The translations under genes and the position numbers were made by a program. 64,000 nucleotides of DNA from Nocardioides conyzicola (GTDB lineage: Bacteria; Actinomycetota; Actinomycetes; Propionibacteriales; Nocardioidaceae). Positions 13,127 through 22,100 of the stretch are shown one piece after another. The notes under the pieces are model-generated. The model had not been told where the DNA came from. It did no database searches and saw nothing but the letters and a program-made list of their open reading frames with translations. The stretch lies in the NCBI RefSeq assembly GCF_039543825.1, contig NZ_BAABKM010000003.1:186001-250000 (forward strand), read 5' to 3'. The number at the start of each line of letters is the position of its first letter. The stretch's first letter is position 1.

Positions 13127-13357
13127 GTGAGGGCGACGGACGGCACCGGGCAGCGTGGTCACACCAAGCCGCGCCACGTCTGGGTCAACGTGACCGAGAA
13201 CCCCTCCTACCGCTACGCCGGCGTCCTGATCGACTGGCGCGTCGACCACCGCGGCAACTGGGAGGCGCTGGTCGTGTGGGTCGATGGTGGCGGCAACCTC
13301 AAGGCGCACGCCCACCTGGGCTGGGTGGCGGCCTCGCACGTGCGACCCACCGAGTAG
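13127..13357 (+). CDS. Small SOS-regulated protein of unknown function
   Basis: A 76-residue protein with a compact core from about residue 14: KPRHVWVNVTENPSYRYAGV, then a tryptophan-rich stretch (LIDWRVDHRGNWEALVVWVD) and the end VAASHVRPTE. No membrane segment, signal peptide or known catalytic motif is visible. The size and W-rich beta pattern suggest a small SH3-like or OB-like fold, which is inference only. The LexA-type box directly over its promoter and its place behind lhr-nei argue for a DNA-damage role. GTG 13121 would add two residues; GTG 13127 fits the leaderless spacing. Confidence 0.75.
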   Translation: MRATDGTGQRGHTKPRHVWVNVTENPSYRYAGVLIDWRVDHRGNWEALVVWVDGGGNLKAHAHLGWVAASHVRPTE

Positions 13358-13365
13358 GTCGGCGC

Positions 13366-13461
13366 CGCGAGTTTCATCGGCTGGCCGACAAAACTGGTGC
13401 TTGGACGACAAAGCTTCATCGTCCAAGCGTGAGCTTCATCGGCTGACCGATGAAACTCGCG
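13366..13461. repeat. Nested palindromic repeat between convergent genes
   Basis: The outer arms CGCGAGTTTCATCGG (13366-13380) and CCGATGAAACTCGCG (13447-13461) are perfect 15-base inverted repeats. Inside lies a second inverted repeat, CTTGGACGA (13400-13408) with TCGTCCAAG (13419-13427). The right side is also a hairpin by itself, TTCATCGG-CTGA-CCGATGAA (13435-13454). The unit GAGYTTCATCGGCTGRCCGA occurs twice as a direct repeat (13369-13388 and 13431-13450). It fills the gap between the SOS gene and clgR and may act as a bidirectional terminator, but there is no T-run. Confidence 0.8.
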
Positions 13462-13466
13462 CGATC

Positions 13467-13769
13467 TCAGGCGGCGGAGTTGACGACCTGGCCGGCGCGC
13501 GGGGCGACCGGGATCCGGGTGAGCTCCGCGGCGGCCTCCTCGAGGGCGACCAGGTCGGAGACGTCGCGCAGCACGTCGGAGAGCGGGACGTCGAGGGCGG
13601 CGCACAGCGAGGCGAGCAGCTCGGAGGATGCTTCCTTCTGGCCGCGCTCGATCTCGGAGATGTAGCCCAGGCTGACCCGGGCGTCGGCGGAGACCTCACG
13701 CAGCGTCATGCCGCGCTGCATGCGGGCGTCGCGGAGCACGTCGCCGAGCAGCCGTCGAAACAGCACCAT
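13467..13769 (-). CDS. clgR: ClgR-type XRE-family regulator of Clp protease genes
   Basis: A 100-residue single-domain regulator beginning [20 protein letters not shown]. Its helix-turn-helix covers [19 protein letters not shown] and [17 protein letters not shown], nearly the ClgR consensus. Known ClgR proteins activate clpP, clpC and other stress genes and are themselves degraded through a C-terminal alanine pair; this one also ends in ...VVNSAA. The start has a strong GGAGG site 6-8 bases upstream; an extension further upstream would run over it. It lies 61 bases after cinA in the same direction, the usual actinobacterial order cinA-clgR. Confidence 0.9.
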   Translation of the reverse strand: MVLFRRLLGDVLRDARMQRGMTLREVSADARVSLGYISEIERGQKEASSELLASLCAALDVPLSDVLRDVSDLVALEEAAAELTRIPVAPRAGQVVNSAA

Positions 13770-13830
13770 GCGCGCCTCCTCCGGTTGCGACCGTCCATCG
13801 GCCGGAACGAGCCGGCCTGTGGGCGCAACG

Positions 13831-14319
13831 CTACCCGAGGGGTGTTTCTTCCCGTCGCAGGACCTGCTCGAATGTCGCCAGCGCCTCGCGACAGGTCCGG
13901 TCCTGGATCTGGGCACGCTTCCCGCGCAGCTCCAGCGCCAGCCCCACGACGAGGTCCGGGCCGGCGATGCCCACGAAGACCGTGCCGGGCGGCTTGCCCT
14001 CCTGCTCCGAGGGGCCGGCGACGCCGGTGGTCGAGACGCCGTACGTCGCCCCCGTCAGCGCCCGCACTCCCGCGGCCATCGCCTGGGCGCACTCCGACGA
14101 CACCACACCGTGCTCGGCGATGATCCGCGCGGAGACGCCGAGCAGCGACGCCTTGAGCTCGGTCGCGTAGGTGACCACGCCGCCGACGTACACGTCCGAG
14201 GCACCGGGCACGTCCGTGAACAGCGCCGCGAGCCGGCCACCCGTCAGCGACTCGGCGGTGGCGACCGTCTGCCCCGCGACGCGGAGCAGTCGCTGCACGC
14301 TCTCAGCCGGGTCCGTCAC
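13831..14319 (-). CDS. cinA: CinA-family C-terminal domain protein, nicotinamide-nucleotide amidohydrolase (PncC)
   Basis: A 162-residue stand-alone CinA C-terminal domain. It shows the family motifs [27 protein letters not shown] and [20 protein letters not shown]. The family hydrolyses nicotinamide mononucleotide to nicotinate mononucleotide and ammonia in NAD recycling. The GTG start at 14319 was chosen from conservation and from a -10 hexamer 7 bases upstream; longer frames upstream run antisense through the glycosidase gene and are not real. It precedes clgR and is divergent from the GH15 gene, with which it shares an overlapping bidirectional promoter. Confidence 0.9.
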   Translation of the reverse strand: MTDPAESVQRLLRVAGQTVATAESLTGGRLAALFTDVPGASDVYVGGVVTYATELKASLLGVSARIIAEHGVVSSECAQAMAAGVRALTGATYGVSTTGVAGPSEQEGKPPGTVFVGIAGPDLVVGLALELRGKRAQIQDRTCREALATFEQVLRREETPLG

Positions 14320-14326
14320 ACCCGCA

Positions 14327-14332
14327 AGGTTA
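14327..14332 (-). promoter_or_regulatory. -10 element of leaderless cinA promoter
   Basis: On the minus strand TAACCT lies 7 bases before GTG 14319. It shares its two final plus-strand bases (14331-14332) with the -10 hexamer of the divergent glycosidase. Confidence 0.6.
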
Positions 14333-14336
14333 GTGT
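14331..14336 (+). promoter_or_regulatory. -10 element of leaderless GH15 gene promoter
   Basis: TAGTGT lies 7 bases before ATG 14344 and overlaps the cinA -10 hexamer by two bases on the opposite strand. Confidence 0.6.
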
Positions 14337-14343
14337 CCAGGGC

Positions 14344-16125
14344 ATGGCGCTCCCGATCGAGGACTACGCACTGGTGGGCGACCGGCGCAGCGGGGCCCTG
14401 GTCGGGCTCAACGGCTCCGTCGACTGGCTCTGCCTGCCGCGGTTCGACTCCCCGGCCTGCTTCGCCGGCCTGCTCGGCAGCGACGAGCACGGGCACTGGC
14501 AGCTCTGCCCGGGCGACGACTACGACGTACGCCGTCGCTACGTCGAGGCCTCGGCCGTCCTCGAGACGACGTTCACGACCGCGACCGGAGAGGTCACGCT
14601 CACCGACGCGATGCCGCGCGGCAACGGCCGCTCCGACCTGGTGCGCCGGCTCGCCGGCGTGCGCGGCACCGTGCGGATGCGGCACGAGTGGCTGGTGCGG
14701 ACCGACTACGGCGCCATCCGGCCGTGGGTCCGCCGGCAGACCGTGCACGGCGAGGCCGTGATCACCGCGACCGCCGGACCCGACCGGCTGGTGCTCCGCG
14801 GGCCGCGTCTCCCCCGGGCGGCCGACCACCGGCACGTCGACGAGTTCGAGGTCACCGCGGGCGACGTGCTCACCTTCTCGACCACCTGGCTGCCGTCGTA
14901 CGCCCCCCTCGACGGCATCGGCGCCCCCGACGAGGGCACCGACGCCTCGGTGCGCGAGAGCAACCGGTGGGCGGCGCAGTGCCGCGACGACGTGCCCCGC
15001 GTGGACGTCGTACGCCGCTCGCTGCTGACCCTCCGGCTGCTCACCGACGCCGACACCGGCGGCATCGTCGCCGCACCCACCACCTCCCTGCCGGAGGACC
15101 CGGGCGGCGAGCGCAACTGGGACTACCGCTTCTGCTGGCTGCGCGACGCCGCCCTCACCATCGGCGCGCTGGTCCGGGCCGGCCACGTCGACGAGGCCCA
15201 GCTGTGGCGGGCCTGGCTCTTGCGCGCCATCGCCGGCGATCCCGAGGACCTGCAGATCATGTACGCCGTCGACGGCCGCCGCCGGCTGACCGAGGAGACG
15301 CTCTCCCACCTCCCGGGCTACGCCGACTCGACGCCCGTGCGCATCGGCAACGGTGCGGCCCTCCAGCGGCAGCTCGACGTGCTCGGCGAGGTGATGATCT
15401 CGCTCGAGCAGACCCGTCAGGCGACCGGTCACGCGGACCCCGCCGCGTGGGCGGTGCAGCGCTCGCTGGTCGAGCACCTCGCCGACACGTGGCGACGCAA
15501 GGACCACGGGCTGTGGGAGATCCGCGGCCCGCAGCAGCGGTTCACGCACTCCCAGGCGATGGTCTGGGCGGCCTTCGACCGCGCGGTGCGCGCGGTCGAG
15601 GACTTCGACCTCGACGGGCCGGTCGAGCGCTGGCGGTCACTGCGCGACCGAGCCCGCGACGAGGTGCTCGAGCACGGCTTCGACGCCCGACGCAACACGT
15701 TCGTGCAGTACTACGGCAGCACCGAGGTGGATGCCGCCCTGCTCGTGCTCCCCCAGATCGGCATCATCGCGGGCGACGACCCGGCGATGCTCGGCACCAT
15801 CGAGGCGGTCGAGCACGACCTGATGCGCGACGGCCTGCTGCTGCGCTACCGCACCCAGACCGGCGTCGACGGCCTGGCCGGCGACGAGCACCCGTTCCTG
15901 GCCTGCTCGTTCTGGCTGGCGTCGGCGTACGCCGGCGCCGGCCGGCTGGACGACGCCACCGCCCTCTTCGACCGGCTCTGCGACCTGACCAACGACGTCG
16001 GCCTGCTCTCCGAGGAGTACGACGCCGCCGGCCGCCGGATGGTCGGCAACTTCCCGCAGGCCTTCAGCCACCTGACCCTGGTGCACGCGGCGTTCGACAT
16101 CGCCGAGGCCGCACAGCGACGTTGA
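14344..16125 (+). CDS. Glycoside hydrolase family 15 protein (trehalase/glucoamylase-like)
   Basis: A 593-residue cytoplasmic enzyme. The N-terminal domain, MALPIEDYALVGDRRSGALV then GSVDWLCLPRFDSPACFAGL, is the trehalase-like DUF5911 type. The catalytic (alpha/alpha)6 domain contains NWDYRFCWLRDAALTIGAL and YYGSTEVDAALLVLPQIG, which carry the conserved acid-containing regions of GH15. Actinobacterial relatives include alpha,alpha-trehalases, so trehalose breakdown is the best guess; glucoamylase activity cannot be ruled out. ATG 14344 is set by the leaderless promoter and by conservation. It is convergent with the giant nuclease gene, with a terminator hairpin between them. Confidence 0.88.
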   Translation: MALPIEDYALVGDRRSGALVGLNGSVDWLCLPRFDSPACFAGLLGSDEHGHWQLCPGDDYDVRRRYVEASAVLETTFTTATGEVTLTDAMPRGNGRSDLVRRLAGVRGTVRMRHEWLVRTDYGAIRPWVRRQTVHGEAVITATAGPDRLVLRGPRLPRAADHRHVDEFEVTAGDVLTFSTTWLPSYAPLDGIGAPDEGTDASVRESNRWAAQCRDDVPRVDVVRRSLLTLRLLTDADTGGIVAAPTTSLPEDPGGERNWDYRFCWLRDAALTIGALVRAGHVDEAQLWRAWLLRAIAGDPEDLQIMYAVDGRRRLTEETLSHLPGYADSTPVRIGNGAALQRQLDVLGEVMISLEQTRQATGHADPAAWAVQRSLVEHLADTWRRKDHGLWEIRGPQQRFTHSQAMVWAAFDRAVRAVEDFDLDGPVERWRSLRDRARDEVLEHGFDARRNTFVQYYGSTEVDAALLVLPQIGIIAGDDPAMLGTIEAVEHDLMRDGLLLRYRTQTGVDGLAGDEHPFLACSFWLASAYAGAGRLDDATALFDRLCDLTNDVGLLSEEYDAAGRRMVGNFPQAFSHLTLVHAAFDIAEAAQRR

Positions 16126-16148
16126 CCCGCCCGAGGCTCTCGGGCGGG
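16126..16148. terminator. Bidirectional terminator hairpin between GH15 and giant nuclease genes
   Basis: CCCGCCCGAG-GCT-CTCGGGCGGG forms a perfect 10-base-pair, GC-rich stem directly after the GH15 stop and 14 bases past the stop of the convergent gene. There is no strong T-run, as is common in actinobacterial terminators. Confidence 0.7.
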
Positions 16149-16162
16149 CCAACGTCCGCGTG

Positions 16163-19100
16163 CTACTTCTTGACCTTGACCTTCACCGTGTCGGAGCTCG
16201 ACTTCAGGAAGTCGTCGCCCGCGTAGTCGACCCGGATGGTCTTGGTGCCCGTGCTGGTGAACTTCGCCAGCTTCAGCGTCGCCTTCCCGGACTTGAGGGT
16301 CACCGTCTTCGTGCCCTGGCCCGGGATCTTGACCTTGACCTTGCCGGTGCCCACCACGCCGGTCGGACCGGTCACGCTGATCTTCAGCGTGACCACGGTC
16401 TTCTTGACCTTCGCGGTCGCCGGGCTGGCGCTGGCCTTCGTGGACGACGCGGCCTTGGCCACGCTGACCGTGAAGGCGTTGGAGCCCGAGGCGACGTGGT
16501 CGTCACCGGAGTACACGGCCGTCAGGGTGTGCGACCCCGGCTTGAGCGACCGCGCCGGCAGCGTCACCTTCGCGACCCCGGCGGACACGGCGGTCGCCGC
16601 GCCGACCTTCTTGGCTCCCTCGAAGAGCTGGACGGTGCCGGTGGCGCCGCTCGGGCCGACGTTGACCGTCACGGTCCCCGCCTTGCCGTAGACCAGCGAC
16701 ACGTTGCCGGCACTCACCGACGGCGCCACCTTCGCGACCGTGGCGGTGAAGGCGTCGGTGTCGGCCTCGAAGTGAGCATCACCGGCGTACCTCGCCGTCA
16801 GGGTGGTCACCCCGGGCTCGAGCGAGCCGGCCGGCAGGGTCACCGTCGCGACTCCCTCCGACGCCGGGGCGCTGCCGAGGACCGTCTCGCCGTTGCGGAC
16901 CGTGACGGTCCCCGTGGCGGTCGGGTCGCCCAGCGTCACGGTGACGGTGGCCGGGTCGCCGTAGGTCAGGGTGACGTCGCCGGCCGAGACCGTCGTCGTC
17001 GCCTTCGCCACGGTCAGCTTGACCTGGTCGGAGCCCGACGGGTAGTTGCCGTCGTACTCCACCCGCAGGGTGTGCTCCCCCGGCTCCAGCGACTTCGCCG
17101 GGACCGGGACCGAGGCGTGACCGGTGTCGTCCAGCGTCACCGGGTCGCCGATCTGCGTCTCGTCGTCGAAGAGCCGCACCGTGCCGGTCGCGACCCCGTC
17201 GTTGCCGGTCACCGCGACCGGGATCGACGTGCTGTCGCCCCAGGTGATCGACTGGTCGTCGCCCGCGGAGATCTCACGAGTCGTCGAGACCACGATCTCG
17301 ACGGGGACCTCGGTGCCCGTCTCGCCACCGCGGACGTACAGCGTCTTCGTCCCGGCGCTGAGTCCCGGCGGCAGGGTCACCACGACCTGGGCGGTGCCGA
17401 CCTCGTCGAAGCCCGGCAGCGCCGTCTGACGGGTGGTGGTGACCTCGAACGAGTCGAGCGGCTCGCCGCCGAGTCGCACGGTCACCTCCGGGTCCACCTT
17501 GTCCCCAGGACCGGTCATCGACAGCGAGGACAGCGAGAACGCCACCTCGTCGCCCGGCTGGTACGACGCCGGAGCGTCACCCGGGAACGACGCGCCGACC
17601 GCGCGCTGGCTGAAGTCGACCGGCACCGGCGTCTCGTCGCCGAGGGCGGCCATGTAGTCGACCATGCCCTGCAGGTCGGTCTTGCCGGTGTCCTGCTTGT
17701 TCGTGCCGTTGTTGAGCTCGAGGAAGTTGTCACCGCCCGTGGACAGGAACGAGTTCACCGTCACCGAGTAGACCGTGGCCGGAGCGATCTTCTCGCCGTT
17801 GAGCCACATCCCGGTGATCCGCGAGCCCTTCGGCAACGTGCTGTCGTAGGTGTAGGTGAAGCCCTTCGAGATGCCCAGCTTGAGGAACGGCCGCGACGCA
17901 CCGTCCGGCTGCCACTGCTGCTCGAGCACCGTCTTGATCTGCGCACCGGTCAGCTTCTCGTTGACCAGCGTGTTGGCGAACGGCTGCACGTTGGCCGCCT
18001 GCTTGTAGGTCAACGTCCGCGGGAACGCGCCCGTGCCGTCGCCGACCATGTCGGCTCGGAGGCCGCCCGGGTTCATGAACGCGATCTGCGCCGCGCCGGA
18101 CTCCGGGTTACGGGTGTTCCACCGCTGCACCTCGGCGACCAGGTTGCCCAGGGTCGACTCACCACCACGGTTCTCGGTCGTGCCGTCCGCCAGCTTCGCG
18201 CGGTTGAACGCCCCACCGATCTTGCCCAGCGGCTGGGCACCCAGCACGTTGGCGTTGGCGACCGCGTTGTCCACGATCGTCTTCGTGGCCGCGTCGACCG
18301 GGTAGTTGAACGTGCTCCCCGTCGTGCCCGACTTCAGCGGCAGCAGCGCCTGCGTCTTCGCCTGGACCTGGCCGGTGGCACGGTCCACGCTGAAGACCAG
18401 CTTGTTGAGGTTGTAGCCGTACTGACCGGCGGAGACCACCGGGCGCTCCTTGACCGGACGGTCGGACCAGCCGGCGACCGGGAAGGAGCAGTTGTACGCC
18501 AGGTGCGTGTGCCCGGACACGATCGCGTCGACCTTGTCGTTGACGCCGGCGATGATCGAGCCGAAGTCGGACGTCGGGTCGTCGTCCATCGTCGCGCAGT
18601 CGGTGCCGGCCGCACCCTCGTGGACCAGCAGCACGATCACGTCCGCGCCGTCGGCCTTGAGGTCGTTGGCCGAGGCGTTGACCTCGGTCACGACGTCCGT
18701 CACGTCGAGCTGGGAGATCCCGCCCGGCGAGACCAGCTCCGGCAGGTGCTCGGTGACCGCACCGACGAAGCCGACCTTGACGTCACCGAAGTTCTTGGTG
18801 AACGTCGGCGCCAACGCATGGCTGTTGTCGCTCTTGAGTCGCAGGTTGGCCGCGATGTACTTCCAGTTCGCGCCACCGTACGGGTTGGTGTCGGCGTTGT
18901 AGGGCGCCATCACCCGGTTGACCAGGTCGTCGTACCCCTGGTCGAACTCGTGGTTGCCCGCTGCCGAGACCTCGAGCCCCGCCTCGTTGAGCGAGTCGAT
19001 CGTCGGCTTGTCCTTCGCGATGAACGACTCGAACGTCGAGGCACCGATCAGGTCACCCGCGGCGGCGAACACCGTCTCCGGGTTGGCCGCGCGCAGCTGC

Positions 19101-22100
19101 TTGACCGCACCGGCCAGCACCGCCGCGCCGGCGGACGCCGACGTCGCGTCGTTCTGGATCCGGCCGTGGAAGTCGTTGGTCGCCAGGATCTGGATGTCGT
19201 CGACCCCGTCGTCCACGGTGATGTCGACCGGGACCTCGGTGCCGGTGGTGGCACCGACCAGCCGCAGGGTCGTCGTGCCGTCCGGCAGGCCTGCCGGCAG
19301 CACCACGTCGACGGCGGCCTTGCCCGTGGTGTCGAAGCCGGGCAGCGCGGACTGCGGAGCGTTGTCCAGCGTCGCGGTACCGATCGTCGCGTCACCGATC
19401 TTGACCGTGACCTCGCTGTCCTTGACGTCACCCGGGCCGGACATCGACCAGGACGACACGTTGAGCTGGACGTGGTCGCCCGGCGCGTAGGACGCCGGGG
19501 CGCTGACCGGGAGGGTGACTCCGACGCCGTTCTGCTTGGAGTCGACCGGGACCACGTCCGGGTCGGCGCCGAAGGCGGCCATGTAGTCGACCATGCCCTG
19601 AAGGTCGGTCTTGCCGGTGTCCTGCTTGCCGGCACCGTTGTTGAGCTCGAAGAAGTTGTCACCACCGGTGGCGAGGAACGAGTTCACCGTCACCGAGTAG
19701 ACCGTGGCGGGCACGATCTTGGTGCCGTTGAGCCACATCCCGGTGATCCGCGACCCCTGTGGCAGGGCGTCGTTGAAGGTGTAGGTGAAGCCCTTCGAGA
19801 TGCCCAGCTTGAGGAACGGCCGCGACGATCCGCTGGGCTGCCACTGCTGCTCGAGCACCGTCTTGATCTGCGCACCGGTCAGCTTCTCGTTGACCAGGCT
19901 GTTGGCGAACGGCTGGACGTTGGCCGCCTGCTTGTAGGTCAACGTCCGCGGGAACGCGCCCGTGCCGTCGCCGACCATGTCGGCTCGGAGGCCGCCCGGG
20001 TTCATGAACGCGATCTGCGCCGCGCCGGACTCCGGGTTGCGGGTGTTCCAGCGCTGCACCTCGGCGACCAGGTTGCCGAGAGTGGACTCACCACCACGGT
20101 TCTCGGTCGTGCCGTCCGCCAGCTTGGCCCGGTAGAAGGCGCCACCGATCTTGCCCAGGGGCTGGGCGCCGAGCACGTTGGCGTTGTTGACCGCGTTGGT
20201 GACGATCGTCTGCGTCGCCGAGTCGGCCGGGTAGTTGGTGCAGCTGGTCGAGGTCGCGCACGACTTCAGCGGCAGCAGCGCCTGCGTCTTCGCCTGGACC
20301 TGGCCGGTGGCCGTGTCGACGGTGAAGACGAGCTTGTTGAGCGCCATGCCGTACTGACCGGCGGAGACCACCGGGCGCTCCGTGACCGGGCGACCGGCCC
20401 ACCCGGCGACCGGGAAGGAGCAGTTGTACGCCAGGTGGGTGTGCCCGGACACGATCGCGTCGACCTTGTCGTTGACGCCGGCGATGATCGAGCCGAAGTC
20501 GGACGTCGGGTCGTCGTCCATCGTGGCGCAGTCGGTGCCGGCGGCACCCTCGTGGACCAGCAGCACGATCACGTCCGCGCCGTCGGCCTTGAGGTCGTTG
20601 GCGGAGGCGTTGACCTCGTTGACGATGTCGGTGACGTCGAGCTGGGAGATCCCGCCCGGGGAGACCAGCTCCGGCAGGTGCTCGGTGACCGCACCGACGA
20701 AGCCGACCTTGACGTCACCGAAGTTCTTGGTGAACGTCGGCGCAAGGGCGTGGCTGTTGTCGCTCTTGAGCCGCAGGTTGGCCGCGATGTACTTCCAGTT
20801 CGCCCCGCCGTACGGGTTGGTGTCGGCGTTGTACGGCGCCATCACCCGGTTGACCAGGTCGTTGTATCCCTGGTCGAACTCGTGGTTGCCCGCTGCCGAG
20901 ACCTCGAGACCCGCCTCGTTGAGCGAGTCGATCGTCGGCTTGTCCTTCGCGATGAACGACTCGAAGGTCGAGGCACCGATCAGGTCACCCGCCGCAGCGA
21001 ACACCGTGTCCGGGTTGGCGGCACGCAGCTGCTTGACCGCACCGGCCAGCACCGCCGCGCCGGCGGACGCCGACGCCGCGTCGTTCTGGATCCGGCCGTG
21101 GAAGTCGTTGGTCCCCAGGATCTGGATGTCCCGGGTCGCCGGCTCGCTGGCGGCGCTGATGCCCACGATCTCCGGGCTGTGGTCGGAGGACCGGAACGGG
21201 CCGCTGTCGTAGAGGTTGGTGGCGTTGTAGTTGTAGCGGCTGTACTCGTAGTAGACGGACTCGTAGCCGTTGATCGGCCACACGTCGGCGCCGCTGACGT
21301 CGGGGAGCGCAGCCGCGTTGGCGAGCACGTGGTCGAGCGAGCCGATCTGCCCGTCGAAGTTGTAGGTCTCCTCGTCGGGGTCGGTGGTCGAGTGCACCTC
21401 GGTGTAGCCACCCGAGACGAGGTGGTCGATCGGGTCCTCGTGCGAGTAGGCGTTGAAGTCGCCGACCAGGAAGACCTTGGACAGGCCGCGCTCGGTCTTG
21501 AAGTCGTTGGCGAAGGTCACCAGCGCGTCCGCCTGGGCGATGCGGTCCGGGTTGGCGTTGCCCTGGCCGGTGCCGTCGTCGGTGCCCGATCCCTTGGACT
21601 TGAAGTGGTTGACGATCACCACGAAGGCGTTGCTGTTGGAGGAGCCGACCTTCTTGAACGCCTGGGCCAGCGGCTCGCGGGCGTTGGCGAAGGCCGAGCT
21701 GCCGACCAGGATCTTGGAGGCACCGACCAGCGAGACGCGGGCGGGCTGGTAGATGAAGCCGGTGCGGATGACGTCCTCGTCGGTCAGGGCCGGGAGGTCG
21801 GCGCCCGTGGGCGACGGCGCGAAGTCCCACTTGCCGGCCGTCGACGCCGCGTTCAGCGCGTTGACGAGCTGGGTGATCGCGAAGTCGCGGCTCTTGCCGA
21901 ACTTGGCCGAGTTCTCGAGCTCCTCGAGGGAGACGATGTCGGCGTTGGCGGTGTTGATCGCCGCGACGATCTTGTCGCGCTGGCGCGCCACGTTGGCCGG
22001 GTTGGCCGCTCCGCGCGGGCCGTTGCCCGAGCTCGTGGACGGGTTGCCGCAGGAGTTGGTGGTGACCTGGGCGCCGGCGCGGTCGGTGAAGTACGTGCAG

